A program made the translations under genes and the position numbers. The notes beneath the pieces were generated by a model. That model saw only the letters and a program-made list of their open reading frames with translations, had not been told where the DNA came from and made no database searches. From contig NZ_CP070982.1 of NCBI RefSeq assembly GCF_018417595.1, positions 1,637,501 through 1,701,500 on the forward strand: a stretch of DNA of 64,000 nt, written 5' to 3'. Below, piece by piece: positions 26,395 through 34,658 of this stretch. The stretch comes from Pseudomonas entomophila. Its GTDB lineage: Bacteria > Pseudomonadota > Gammaproteobacteria > Pseudomonadales > Pseudomonadaceae. Within the stretch, counting starts at the first letter, position 1. Every line of letters begins with the position of its first letter.

Positions 26395-27366
26395 CTAAAG
26401 CCAACCAGATCGCTTGAAGCTGTAGTACAACCCTGAACACCCAAGCCCAATTACCCCAAGCACGGCAAAGTAACCGTAATGCCAGCCCAGCTCCGGCATG
26501 TTCTGGAAGTTCATCCCGTAGATCCCGGCAATCGCCGTGGGGAACGCCAGGATCGCCGCCCAGGCGGCGAACTTGCGTTGAGTGATGCTCTGGCGTGACG
26601 ACTCCAGCAGCATGCCGATCTCGATGGTCTGGCTGGCGATATCGCGGATGCCGGCCAGGTCTTCCATCTGCCGTGTGACGTGGATCTGCACGTCGCGAAA
26701 ATACGGGCGCATGTTCTTGTCGATGAACGGGAAGCTCAGGCGCTGCAGCTCCTCGCTGACCTCCACCATCGGCGCCACGTAGCGGCGCAGGCGCAGGATA
26801 TCCCGGCGCAGGCTGTGCAGACGCTGGACGTCCTCTTCCTTCAACGAGTTGCTGAGCACGCTCTGCTCCAGCTCCTCGATCTCGCCATGGATCGCCTCGC
26901 TGACCGGTTGGTAGTTTTCGGTGACAAAGTCGAGCAGGGCGTAGAGCACGAAGTCTTCGCCGTGTTCCAGCAGCAGCGGGCGCGCCTCGCAGCGTTGGCG
27001 CACCAGGGCGTAGGACTTCGAGTGGCCGTTGCGGCAGGTAATGATGTAACCGTTGCCGGCGAAGATGTGGGTTTCGATGAATTCGAGCTTCCCTTCGTGG
27101 CGCACCGGCGAGTAGGTGACGATGAACAGCGCGTCGCCGAAGGTCTCGAGCTTGGGCCGGCTGTGTTTTTCCAGGGCATCCTCGATGGCCAGTTCGTGCA
27201 GGCCGAACTGGCGTTGCAGGTTGGCCAGTTCCTCGGCGTTGGGCTCTTCCAGGCCGATCCAGACGAAGTGCCCGGGCTTGCGGGCCCACTCGGCGCCTTC
27301 GTCGAGGCTGATGTTGGTGACCTTCCTGCCGGCGCTGTACACCGCCGACGCGACGACTCGACCCAT
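26395..27366 (-). CDS. corA: CorA-family magnesium/cobalt transporter
   Basis: A 323-residue protein with a large cytoplasmic N-terminal domain containing long helices (EIEELEQSVLSNSLKEEDVQRLH) and two C-terminal TM helices. The selectivity motif GMN is present as GIYGMNFQNMPEL at the end of the first TM, followed by the short loop and the second TM ending with basic residues (KRSGWL). Length and motif match CorA channels, which form pentamers for Mg2+ uptake. ZntB-type exporters lack the YGMNF pattern, so CorA is preferred. Monocistronic, 87 bp downstream of plsC. Confidence 0.93.
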   Translation of the reverse strand: MGRVVASAVYSAGRKVTNISLDEGAEWARKPGHFVWIGLEEPNAEELANLQRQFGLHELAIEDALEKHSRPKLETFGDALFIVTYSPVRHEGKLEFIETHIFAGNGYIITCRNGHSKSYALVRQRCEARPLLLEHGEDFVLYALLDFVTENYQPVSEAIHGEIEELEQSVLSNSLKEEDVQRLHSLRRDILRLRRYVAPMVEVSEELQRLSFPFIDKNMRPYFRDVQIHVTRQMEDLAGIRDIASQTIEIGMLLESSRQSITQRKFAAWAAILAFPTAIAGIYGMNFQNMPELGWHYGYFAVLGVIGLGCSGLYYSFKRSGWL

Positions 27367-27453
27367 GGTTGTCCGCTTATTCGGTTGAACACCGTGACAG
27401 CTTGGGCTGTAAGGCGGCCCGGGGCAACCTGTGGGGCGTGAAGAATTGCGTAC

Positions 27454-28170
27454 CTACACGGAGAGTTCGTGTTCCATGTGGTCGATGCAGTGCTGCATCT
27501 GGGTGCGGCATTGTTCGATCAGTGCGGGGATGTCCTGCGAGGTGAGGCCAGCAGTGGCGATGGGGGCCAACGAGCGGATGATCACCGTGCGTTGGCGCCA
27601 GCTGTTCAGGCCCAGGCGCTTTGTGTAGCGGCTGACGCACACCGGCACGATCGGCACGCCGGCTTCGATGGCCATGTGGAACGCGCCTTTCTTGAACGCC
27701 AGCAATTGCTCACCAGGGTTGCGCGTGCCTTCCGGGAAGATCCAGATCGAGGTGTCGTCGCGCAAGGTGCGCGTGGTCGCCTGCAGGGCTTTGCGCGCCT
27801 GGTAGGCGTTCTTGCGATCGACCAGTACATTGCCACCGAGCCAGAACAACTGGCCGAACAGCGGGATCCAGCCCAGGCTCTTCTTGCCGATGGCGACGGT
27901 ACGCCGAGGCACTACCTGACCCAGGATGAACAGGTCGTAGTTGGATTGATGGTTGGCGATGATCACGCAACCGGGCGGCTGGTCCCACAACGGGCCGACT
28001 TCGGCCTTTACCCGGATGCGCATGAACCAGGCGGCCGGCACGCTATAAAGGCGGGCGAACACGCGGCTGTTATCCGGGTTGAAGGGGCGTAGCAGGCCGA
28101 TCAGCAGGCCCAGCACGCCAACCAGCAGGAAATGCAGCGCCAGCAGGAGCATGCGCAAGATATAAAGCAT
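27454..28170 (-). CDS. plsC: 1-acyl-sn-glycerol-3-phosphate acyltransferase
   Basis: A 238-residue membrane-bound enzyme that makes phosphatidic acid. The acyltransferase motifs are present: NHQSNYD (HX4D), KKSLGWIPLFGQLFWLGGN, and FPEGTRNPG, plus VPIVPVCVS. The opening MLYILRMLL closely follows the E. coli PlsC opening as I remember it, so I start at the ATG at 28170 rather than the GTG four codons earlier. Two hydrophobic segments near the N-terminus anchor it in the membrane. Followed by corA on the same strand. Confidence 0.92.
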   Translation of the reverse strand: MLYILRMLLLALHFLLVGVLGLLIGLLRPFNPDNSRVFARLYSVPAAWFMRIRVKAEVGPLWDQPPGCVIIANHQSNYDLFILGQVVPRRTVAIGKKSLGWIPLFGQLFWLGGNVLVDRKNAYQARKALQATTRTLRDDTSIWIFPEGTRNPGEQLLAFKKGAFHMAIEAGVPIVPVCVSRYTKRLGLNSWRQRTVIIRSLAPIATAGLTSQDIPALIEQCRTQMQHCIDHMEHELSV

Positions 28171-28256
28171 GGAACGACTCACACCAGACAGTCGCGGCGC
28201 AGTGTACGGGTGTGCACTGTCCGGGGCAAATACTCGGTGAGTGTCTGGCGGGTCTT

Positions 28257-28343
28257 TGTAGGAGCGGCTTCAGCCGCGATGCGGTCATCGCGGTGCCTGG
28301 CACCCGCGGCGCGGGTGATCGCGGCTGAAGCCGCTCCTACAGA
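28257..28343. repeat. REP pair (inverted)
   Basis: TGTAGGAGCGGCTTCAGCCG and its inverse with an internal dyad (GCGGTCATCGCGG), between plsC and the crotonase gene. Confidence 0.88.
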
Positions 28344-28359
28344 GGGGGAGGCTCGGCGA

Positions 28360-29049
28360 TCAGCCCATGTGGTTCTGGTCTTGCAGGATTGCCTCGTCCA
28401 GCGCTTCCAGCAGTGCCTTGCGCACCTTCAGCTTGGTGTTCTTGTGCGCCAGCATGTTCAGCTTCTTCAGTTCACGGGCAACTGCCAGGGCGGTTTCATG
28501 CAGTTGTTCCGCTGGCACCACCTTGTCGAGGAAGCCGGCTTCGCGCGCGCCCTGCGGGTCGAAGATCTCGGCATTGTTCACCGCCCGCTGGAAGGCGGCG
28601 CGGCTGAGGCGGTCGCGGGCCAGTTCGATACCGGCGTGGTGCATGGTCATGCCGATCTGCACTTCGTTCAGGCAAATCTTGTAGGGGCCTTCGACACCGA
28701 TGCGGTAATCGCCCGACAGCAGCAGGAAGGCGCCTTTGGCCACGGCATTGCCCGGGCTTGCGACAATCACCGGGAAAGGGTGCGACAGCAGGCGGCGGGC
28801 CAGGGTGGAGCCAGCAGTCACCAGGCCGACGGCTTCTTTGGGGCCAGCGGTCATCACCTTGAGGTCGTAGCCGCCGGAGAGTATGCCCGGCTGGCCGGTG
28901 ATGATCACAATGGCGCGTTCTTCCACGGCGCGGTCGAGGGCGGCATTGAAGGCGACGATGAGGTCCGGCGAGATGGCGTTGACCTTGCCGTTGTTCAGGG
29001 TCAGGGTGGCGATGCCGTCTTCGGCGTGGTAGGTAATCAGCTCGCTCAT
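28360..29049 (-). CDS. Crotonase/enoyl-CoA hydratase-family protein
   Basis: A 229-residue crotonase-fold protein. It starts MSELITYHAEDGIATLTLNN, has the oxyanion-hole segment SGGYDLKVM, and a second one in NAVAKGAFLLLSGDYRIG. The two catalytic Glu residues of true enoyl-CoA hydratases (in AGxxxE and GxxPE contexts) are not obvious; the corresponding regions read NEVQIGMTMHHAG. It may therefore catalyse another acyl-CoA reaction (isomerase or hydrolase). The start at 29049 follows AAGGACTCTGCC; longer readings extend into non-coding sequence. No pathway genes adjacent. Confidence 0.87.
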   Translation of the reverse strand: MSELITYHAEDGIATLTLNNGKVNAISPDLIVAFNAALDRAVEERAIVIITGQPGILSGGYDLKVMTAGPKEAVGLVTAGSTLARRLLSHPFPVIVASPGNAVAKGAFLLLSGDYRIGVEGPYKICLNEVQIGMTMHHAGIELARDRLSRAAFQRAVNNAEIFDPQGAREAGFLDKVVPAEQLHETALAVARELKKLNMLAHKNTKLKVRKALLEALDEAILQDQNHMG

Positions 29050-29272
29050 GGCAGAGTCCTTTGGATGGCGTGGCGACGACGTTACCCAGCGGCGCCGGCC
29101 AGGTAAAGCGCCAAGGCTGACCGGCCAGTCAGCGCCAGGCCGGCATCCCTTGGTTCGTCGGGGCGGGGCTTTGGCGACGGGGAAAAGCGCTGGGCACAAT
29201 GGCAGCATTGCCTTGATAAGCCAGGGTTTTCGGGGAATTGTCTTAAGCGCATGAAAATTCTGAAAAAAATGC

Positions 29273-29301
29273 TTGCCAAAGAAAAGCTCTTCTACTAAAT
29301 T
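29273..29301 (+). promoter_or_regulatory. Probable sigma-70 promoter of tRNA-Ser
   Basis: TTGCCA (29273-29278), a 17-bp spacer and TAAATT (29296-29301), followed by the GC-rich discriminator AGCGCGCC common at stable-RNA promoters. The tRNA begins 38 bp later. Confidence 0.6.
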
Positions 29302-29338
29302 AGCGCGCCTCGACAGGCTGAATGGCTTGAAGAGAAAC

Positions 29339-29428
29339 GGTGAAGTGTCCGAGTGGTCGAAGGAGCACGCCTGGAAAGTGTGTATACGAGAAATCGTATC
29401 AAGGGTTCAAATCCCTTCTTCACCGCCA
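29339..29428 (+). tRNA. tRNA-Ser(GGA)
   Basis: A 90-nt class II tRNA. The acceptor stem GGTGAAG pairs with CTTCACC, followed by G and the encoded CCA. The anticodon loop CTGGAAA contains GGA, reading UCC and UCU Ser codons. The long variable arm (TGTATACGAGAAATCGTATCA) is typical of tRNA-Ser, and the T-arm reads AGGGTTCAAATCCCT. A promoter and a terminator flank it. No integrated element is attached to its 3' end. Confidence 0.97.
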
Positions 29429-29440
29429 CATTCTACGAGA

Positions 29441-29475
29441 AGCCCCCGAATCGAAAGGTTCGGGGGCTTTTTGTT
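29441..29475 (+). terminator. Rho-independent terminator of tRNA-Ser
   Basis: AGCCCCCGAA, loop TCGAAAG, TTCGGGGGCT, then TTTTTGTTTT, 12 bp after the CCA end. Confidence 0.95.
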
Positions 29476-29480
29476 TTCTG

Positions 29481-29574
29481 CCCCTTTCGTCGGCAAGCCG
29501 GCTCCTCCAGGTTCGGCGCCGCTCTTGAGGCCGGCGCCGTACTTGTAGGAGCCGGCTTTGCCGGCGAAAGGGCC
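29481..29574. repeat. REP pair with extra central dyad
   Basis: Two facing REP copies (TTCGTCGGCAAGCCGGCTCC and its inverse) around a second inverted repeat, GGCGCCGCTCTTGAGGCCGGCGCC, between tRNA-Ser and the TonB receptor. Confidence 0.85.
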
Positions 29575-29601
29575 GGTGCAGTCAGCACATCACAATTTCT
29601 G

Positions 29602-31731
29602 TCAGAAACTGACGGAAGCCGACATCCGTGCGGTACGCGGCGCGCCCGGGAACAAGTAGTTGTCGCCGAGGTAATCGCCTACGTCGCGCCAGTAGCGCTT
29701 GTCGAAGACGTTGTCCACGGTCAGCCGCAACACGGTGTCGTAACCGCCGATGCGGGTACGGTAGCGGCTGCCGATGTCAAACACGGTGTAGCCGCCAACT
29801 TCGGCATTGCCCGCCTGGCTGGCGTACTTGCTGGCGCTGTAGCGCGCGCCACCCAGCAGGGCCAGGCCGGGCACGGGCAGGGCGTAGTCGGCGTGCAGGG
29901 CGGCGCGCAGGCGGGGGACATTGATCGCCTGATGGCCTTCGTAGGCGTCGGTACCGCTGTTCTGCACGCGAGCGCGGATCGCCGCGGCACTGGCCTGGAT
30001 CTGCAAGTTCGAGGTCACCTGGCCACTGGCGCCCAGTTCCAGGCCGGTGTTCTTCTGTTGGCCCTGTTGCACATAGGTGAAACTGGCACCCTCGGGCCGG
30101 GCGTACTGGTAAGCCTGACGGATCTGGAACAGGGCGGCGCTGAAGCTCATGCCCTGCCAGTCACGCTTGATACCAACCTCCATCTGACGCGACAGGGTGG
30201 GCGCGAGGATTTCGGCGGCATTGCTGGCGAACCAGGGCGCTGTTCCTCCAGCGGACAGTCCCTTGGAATAGCTGGCGTACAGCGTAGTGTCCGGTTGTGG
30301 TTTGTAGATCAGCGCCGCATTGGGCAGCAGTTGATACTGCTGGGTGTGTCGACCGGCAACGCCGTTCTCGTTCCAGGTCTTCTCGTCCAGGCGCACTTCC
30401 CGGGCGCCTATCACGGTTTGCCAGTGTTCGCTGAGGGTGATCCGGTCGCTGAGGAATAGGCCATATTGGCGGCTGTCCAGGCGGCGCTCGCTGGAGCCGA
30501 TGGATTTGTCGGAGGGTTCCAGGGCGGGGGCGCCGGTGTAGATGTTGCCGGTACCCAGCCATTCGTTGTAGTACGGCCGCTGATCGAGCGTACGGCGTTG
30601 GGCGCTGGCACCCACCGTCAATTCGTGGCCCACGCCCAGCGCATCGAAACGTCCATCGAGCATGGCCTGTGCTTCGTCGATGCGACGAGTGTCGTCGGGG
30701 CTGCGGAAGTCGTAGATGTCATAGTCGCCTGTGCTGCCAAAGAACGCGCCTTCGCTCGAGCCCCAGGCAAACGCACTGTAGTCATCGATCACCACCTTGC
30801 TGCGCGAAGCGCTGAGGGTGCCGTTCCAGGTGTCGTTGAACCGGTACTTGAAGCGACCACCCAGATTCAGCGAATCGTTCTGCACCGGCTTCGCCCATGA
30901 CTGCCAGGCCAGGTGGTCCCTGGGGTCGACGCCATGGGGCACCTGGGTGCCGCCGAGCAACTGGTAGCCTGGTACCGAATACTGCTCGCGGTGCTGGTAC
31001 TCGGCGTCCAGTTCCAGCACCGCATCCGGGTTGATCTGCCAGTCGAAGGCCAGCGAGGCGAAGTCGCGCTTGCCGTCGGCGTGGTCGACGTACGAACGGA
31101 TATCTTCATGGGCCAGGTTGGCGCGCAGGCCGAACTGGCGCTCGGCGCCGAACCAGCCGCCGAGGTCGGTGGCCAGGTAGCGCTCGCCCTGCTCGTTGCT
31201 CGAGACGCTGACGCTGCGTACGTCCTCCGGGCGCTTGGTCACGTAGTTGACCAGGCCGCCGGGCTCCGACACGCCGCTCTGCAGCCCGGAGAGCCCCTTG
31301 AGCAGTTCGACCTGCTGCTTGTTCTCCAGGGCCACATTCTGTTCGCCGGCGATGGTCTGGCCGTTGATCCGGTAGCTGCTGGCAGCGTTGAGCTCGAAGC
31401 CGCGCACGTTGAAGTTCTCGTAGTAGCCGACCGGAGCGTAGCTTTCGCCCACCGAGGCGTCGCTTTGCAGCACTTCGCTCAACTTGCGCACCTGGCGGTC
31501 GTCGAGCAGTTGGCGGTTGAACACGTTGACCGAGGCGGGGGTGTCCAGCAACGGGGCGTTGTGCAGGCCGCCGACCTGGGCCTCGCGTGCCTGGTAGCCC
31601 TCGCTCCCGTAAACCTCCGAGACGCGCACGGGGGCCAGGGTCACGCTGTCGGCGGCAAGGCCCTGGCCACTGTGCAGGGCAAGGCCGAGGCTGAGCAGGC
31701 CGAGGGGCAGGCGGGGGCGAAGCGGGGTCAT
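29602..31731 (-). CDS. TonB-dependent siderophore receptor
   Basis: A 709-residue outer-membrane receptor. The signal peptide (LPLGLLSLGLALHSGQGLAA) is followed by a plug domain (about 45-175) with TPASVNVFNRQLL, then NFNVRGFELN, then SEPGGLVNYVTKRP. A 22-strand barrel ends in the terminal Phe of RMSASVSF that BAM recognises. No N-terminal signalling domain of the FecA type is present, so it does not drive its own sigma factor. AAGGAG precedes the ATG at 31731. It lies about 1 kb from aprA but on the other strand. The ferric ligand cannot be named. Confidence 0.93.
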   Translation of the reverse strand: MTPLRPRLPLGLLSLGLALHSGQGLAADSVTLAPVRVSEVYGSEGYQAREAQVGGLHNAPLLDTPASVNVFNRQLLDDRQVRKLSEVLQSDASVGESYAPVGYYENFNVRGFELNAASSYRINGQTIAGEQNVALENKQQVELLKGLSGLQSGVSEPGGLVNYVTKRPEDVRSVSVSSNEQGERYLATDLGGWFGAERQFGLRANLAHEDIRSYVDHADGKRDFASLAFDWQINPDAVLELDAEYQHREQYSVPGYQLLGGTQVPHGVDPRDHLAWQSWAKPVQNDSLNLGGRFKYRFNDTWNGTLSASRSKVVIDDYSAFAWGSSEGAFFGSTGDYDIYDFRSPDDTRRIDEAQAMLDGRFDALGVGHELTVGASAQRRTLDQRPYYNEWLGTGNIYTGAPALEPSDKSIGSSERRLDSRQYGLFLSDRITLSEHWQTVIGAREVRLDEKTWNENGVAGRHTQQYQLLPNAALIYKPQPDTTLYASYSKGLSAGGTAPWFASNAAEILAPTLSRQMEVGIKRDWQGMSFSAALFQIRQAYQYARPEGASFTYVQQGQQKNTGLELGASGQVTSNLQIQASAAAIRARVQNSGTDAYEGHQAINVPRLRAALHADYALPVPGLALLGGARYSASKYASQAGNAEVGGYTVFDIGSRYRTRIGGYDTVLRLTVDNVFDKRYWRDVGDYLGDNYLFPGAPRTARMSASVSF

Positions 31732-31903
31732 GCAAGGCTCCTTGGAAGGCGGACGCGCCGTTATCGGTCGGCGGCTGTCGGGCAGGCAAAAGGGCGCCAT
31801 GGTAGCAGGCTGCCAAGCACGGGTTTCGAAGTTTCAGGGGGAAGGCCGTATGCCTGAGACGAATTCTGTAGGAGCGGTCAGAACGAGCGAAGCGGTTGCC
31901 GAT

Positions 31904-32281
31904 TCAGGCCGCAGCCGGCCGCTGATGCTTGCGCCAGTTGTCGTCGATCTTCGACCAGGTCTTGCCATCGGTGATGGCCATCAGCTTGCGCCCATCCTTG
32001 AACGTGGCGACGAAGGTGACTTCGTCTTCCTTGCCGCCGAGCAGAAGCCCAGCCAGCAGGCCGACCGGGCCGGCCACCAGTGCCCCGGCCACGCCCCAAC
32101 CCAGGGCGCTGCCCAGGTTGCGGGTCGATTCGAGGTTGGCCAACCTCAGGTCCTTGATGCGGGTGAGTGAAATGCGCTCGCCCGGCGAGGGGCTGCGTGG
32201 GGTCTTGAGTGTAAGCGCTCCATTGCGATACTCGCCTTCACCTTGCAAGAAATCGCCGGATTGCACCGTGAGTCTTGTCAT
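31904..32281 (-). CDS. Unknown protein with glycine-rich membrane hairpin
   Basis: A 125-residue protein. A beta-rich N-terminal half (MTRLTVQSGDFLQGEGEYRN, then ERISLTRIKDLRLANLE) precedes a Gly/Ala-rich hydrophobic segment (ALGWGVAGALVAGPVGLLAGLLLGG, about 60-84), then a beta-strand pair (VTFVATFKDGRKLMAI) and a basic tail. The middle resembles a Gly-zipper membrane hairpin. No family recognised. No good ribosome site (the bases before the ATG read GACGACACA). It lies between the TonB receptor and aprA; relation to either is unproven. Confidence 0.7.
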   Translation of the reverse strand: MTRLTVQSGDFLQGEGEYRNGALTLKTPRSPSPGERISLTRIKDLRLANLESTRNLGSALGWGVAGALVAGPVGLLAGLLLGGKEDEVTFVATFKDGRKLMAITDGKTWSKIDDNWRKHQRPAAA

Positions 32282-32724
32282 TGTGTCGTCCTGTCAGGGA
32301 GGGGCTGTGACCAACACCTACTGAGCGCCAGGGGCGTTGACAAGTCAACGGCCAGGCGACGGAGGGTCGTGCGGCGGGTTGTCACGTAGTCAAGCGCCTA
32401 GAACGAAGCAGCGATTGAAATGTTCAAGCGAAAGTCGCGTTTTCGAAAGTAAACTTCGATTCGCTGACCAATTAGTCATCTATTCATTAATGGAACTAAT
32501 GGTTGTATCAGCGGGGGCCGGTAGAGCGCAGCTTGAGGAAAAAAGTACGGATCAGTGATCGTGTTCGAAAACGAAAAAATGAAGCCAAAAAAGGCTGGAC
32601 AGGTAGTTTCAACATGTGTCAGTTTTTTTGCGCCGCATAAAGGCGAGTGACAGGACGCTCTCGCCAAGTTGGGAAACTCCTGTCTGACATCAACTGCTTT
32701 TTTGTAAACAAGGAAGTAATCTGC
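32282..32724. promoter_or_regulatory. 443-bp aprA upstream region
   Basis: No gene seen. AT-rich compared with its flanks. It contains the dyad GTTGAC-AA-GTCAAC (32336-32349), runs of A and T (AAAAAAGTACGG, CAGTTTTTTTGCG), and ends with CAAGGAAG (32709-32716), which is both the aprA ribosome site and close to the RsmA/CsrA consensus CANGGAYG. It probably holds the aprA promoter and long 5' leader. I cannot fix a -35/-10 pair. Confidence 0.55.
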
Positions 32725-34182
32725 ATGTCGAAAGTCAAAGAAAGCGCTATTGTTTCGGCCGTTTCCGCACTGCAACCGAAGGGTCCGAGCTCTTCCTTCG
32801 GCCAGATTGATAGTTTTGCCCACCAGTACGATCGCGGCGGCGCGAAAATCAATGGCAAGAAGTCCTTCACGGCCGACCAGGCCGCCGATCACATCCTGCG
32901 TGATGGCGCCTCCTGGAAGGACCTGAACAAGGATGGCACGATCAGCTTCTCGTACACCTTCCTGACCAAGGCTCCGGCCGACTTCTACACGCGCAAGCTG
33001 GGCACTTTCAGCCAGTTCAGCGACCTGCAGAAAGAGCAGGCCAAGCTCTCCATGCAGTCCTGGGCGGACGTGGCCAAGGTCACCTTCACCGAGGCCGCAT
33101 CGGGCGGTGACGGCCACATGACCTTCGGCAACTTCAGCGCCAGCAACGGTGGCGCGGCGTTCGCCTACCTGCCGTTCGACACCCCGGGCTCGCACAAGGG
33201 TGAATCCTGGTACCTGATCAACAACAGCTACCAGGTCAACACCACCCCGGGTACCGGCAACTACGGGCGTCAAACCCTGACCCACGAAATCGGCCACGTG
33301 CTCGGCCTGTCCCACCCCGGCGACTACAACGCCGGCCAGGGCAACCCGACCTACGCCGACGCCGATTACGCCCAGGACACCCGTGGCTACAGCGTCATGA
33401 GCTACTGGAGCGAAAGCAACAACGGGCAGAACTTCGTCAAGGGCGGCGGGCAGTACTACGCCTCGGCCCCGCTGATGGATGACATCCTGGCGATCCAGAA
33501 GCTCTACGGCGCCAACTATGCCACCCGTGCCGGCGACACCACCTACGGCTTCAACTCCACCGCTGATCGCGACTTCTACTCGGCCACCTCGGCCTCGTCG
33601 AAGCTGGTCTTCTCGGTGTGGGACGGTGGCGGCAACGACACCTTCGACTTCTCCGGGTTCACCCAGAACCAGAAGATCAACCTCAATGAAGCGTCGTTCT
33701 CCGATGTTGGCGGCATGGTTGGTAACGTGTCCATCGCCAAGGGCGTGACCATCGAAAACGCCTTCGGCGGTTCGGGCAACGACCTGCTGATCGGCAACGC
33801 GCTGGCCAACGTGCTCAAGGGTGGTGCCGGCAACGACATCATCTACGGTGGTGGCGGTGCCGACCAACTGTGGGGCGGCACTGGCGCGGACACCTTCGTG
33901 TTTGGCGCTATCAGCGATTCCACCAAGGCCGCGCCGGACCGGATCATGGACTTCACCTCGGGTCAGGACAAGATCGACCTGTCGGCGATTTCCGCGTTCG
34001 CCGTTAACAAGCTGCCGCTGCAGTTCGTCAACGCTTTCACCGGCCATGCCGGCGAAGCCGTGCTGAGCTACGACCAGGGTACCAACCTGGGCAGCCTGTC
34101 CATCGACTTCACCGGGAACAGCTCGGCTGACTTCCTGGTGACCACCGTTGGCCAGGCCGCGGTCACCGACATCGTGGTCTGA
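32725..34182 (+). CDS. aprA: Serralysin-type alkaline metalloprotease (RTX, secreted)
   Basis: A 485-residue extracellular zinc endopeptidase of the metzincin clan. The zinc motif [11 protein letters not shown] spans residues 187-197, with the family-specific Pro-Gly-Asp next, and the Met-turn SVMSYW is near 223-228 with its Tyr ligand. Ca-binding RTX repeats [20 protein letters not shown] and [11 protein letters not shown] lie at about 348-400. The C-terminus ends DIVV, the hydrophobic tail used as the uncleaved type I signal. There is no N-terminal signal peptide but a short propeptide. The next four genes encode its inhibitor and exporter. In P. entomophila AprA is a Gac-controlled insect virulence factor. 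Confidence 0.96.
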   Translation: MSKVKESAIVSAVSALQPKGPSSSFGQIDSFAHQYDRGGAKINGKKSFTADQAADHILRDGASWKDLNKDGTISFSYTFLTKAPADFYTRKLGTFSQFSDLQKEQAKLSMQSWADVAKVTFTEAASGGDGHMTFGNFSASNGGAAFAYLPFDTPGSHKGESWYLINNSYQVNTTPGTGNYGRQTLTHEIGHVLGLSHPGDYNAGQGNPTYADADYAQDTRGYSVMSYWSESNNGQNFVKGGGQYYASAPLMDDILAIQKLYGANYATRAGDTTYGFNSTADRDFYSATSASSKLVFSVWDGGGNDTFDFSGFTQNQKINLNEASFSDVGGMVGNVSIAKGVTIENAFGGSGNDLLIGNALANVLKGGAGNDIIYGGGGADQLWGGTGADTFVFGAISDSTKAAPDRIMDFTSGQDKIDLSAISAFAVNKLPLQFVNAFTGHAGEAVLSYDQGTNLGSLSIDFTGNSSADFLVTTVGQAAVTDIVV

Positions 34183-34235
34183 TGTACGTGGGGGTGGCGC
34201 GCAAGCGTCACCCCTTCTGCCGACGAGGTAGAAGG

Positions 34236-34613
34236 ATGCGAACGTTGCAACGAATCATCGCGCTGGCCGCGATTCCATTGATGTTGATGACCGAGGTAGG
34301 TATGGCGAGCAGCCTGCTACTCCCCAACGCCGCGCAACTGGCCGGGCGTTGGCAGCTTTATCCCGAACAACAAAAGGCACAGGCCTGCGACCTGCGCCTG
34401 GCCGCCAGCGAAGGCAAGCTGGACGGCGACCTGGAATGCGCCGAGCGCCTGCTGGGCCTGCGCCCCGGCAGCTGGCTGGTGACCCCCGACACCCTGGCCC
34501 TGGTGGGCGGTGACGGCAGCACCGTGGTGCACTTCAGCCGCAAAGGCGCCCAGCGTTACGGCTGGACCACGCCAAGCGGTACCCAACTGGTGCTCGAGCG
34601 CCTGGACAACTAA
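34236..34613 (+). CDS. aprI: Alkaline protease inhibitor
   Basis: A 125-residue periplasmic inhibitor of AprA (Inh/AprI family), which protects the cell from prematurely active protease. The signal peptide is RTLQRIIALAAIPLMLMTEVGMA. The mature protein begins SSLLLPNAAQLAGRW; in the family this free N-terminus plugs the protease active site. Two Cys residues (in QACDLRL and LECAERL) form the conserved disulfide, and the beta-barrel continues to VLERLDN. The start at 34236 is chosen over upstream codons because the signal peptide begins there and GAGG lies nine bases before. It sits 53 bp after aprA, in the same operon. Confidence 0.93.
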   Translation: MRTLQRIIALAAIPLMLMTEVGMASSLLLPNAAQLAGRWQLYPEQQKAQACDLRLAASEGKLDGDLECAERLLGLRPGSWLVTPDTLALVGGDGSTVVHFSRKGAQRYGWTTPSGTQLVLERLDN

Positions 34614-34644
34614 ACCCGGCCCGGCACTTTCAAACGGCCGGGTT
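34613..34644 (+). other. Intergenic hairpin between aprI and aprD
   Basis: AACCCGGCC and GGCCGGGTT pair perfectly (9 bp) around a 14-base loop, starting on the aprI stop codon. It is followed on the + strand by AAAAAGGGCG, not a T-run, so it is not a standard terminator of the operon. It may process or stabilise mRNA so that aprA-aprI is expressed above the exporter. Confidence 0.6.
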
Positions 34645-34658
34645 AAAAAGGGCGAAAC

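Noticed and set aside
29339..31731. Prophage or island integrated at tRNA-Ser
   Set aside because: No integrase and no repeat of the tRNA 3' end was found in the window; the tRNA is followed by its own terminator and a REP pair.
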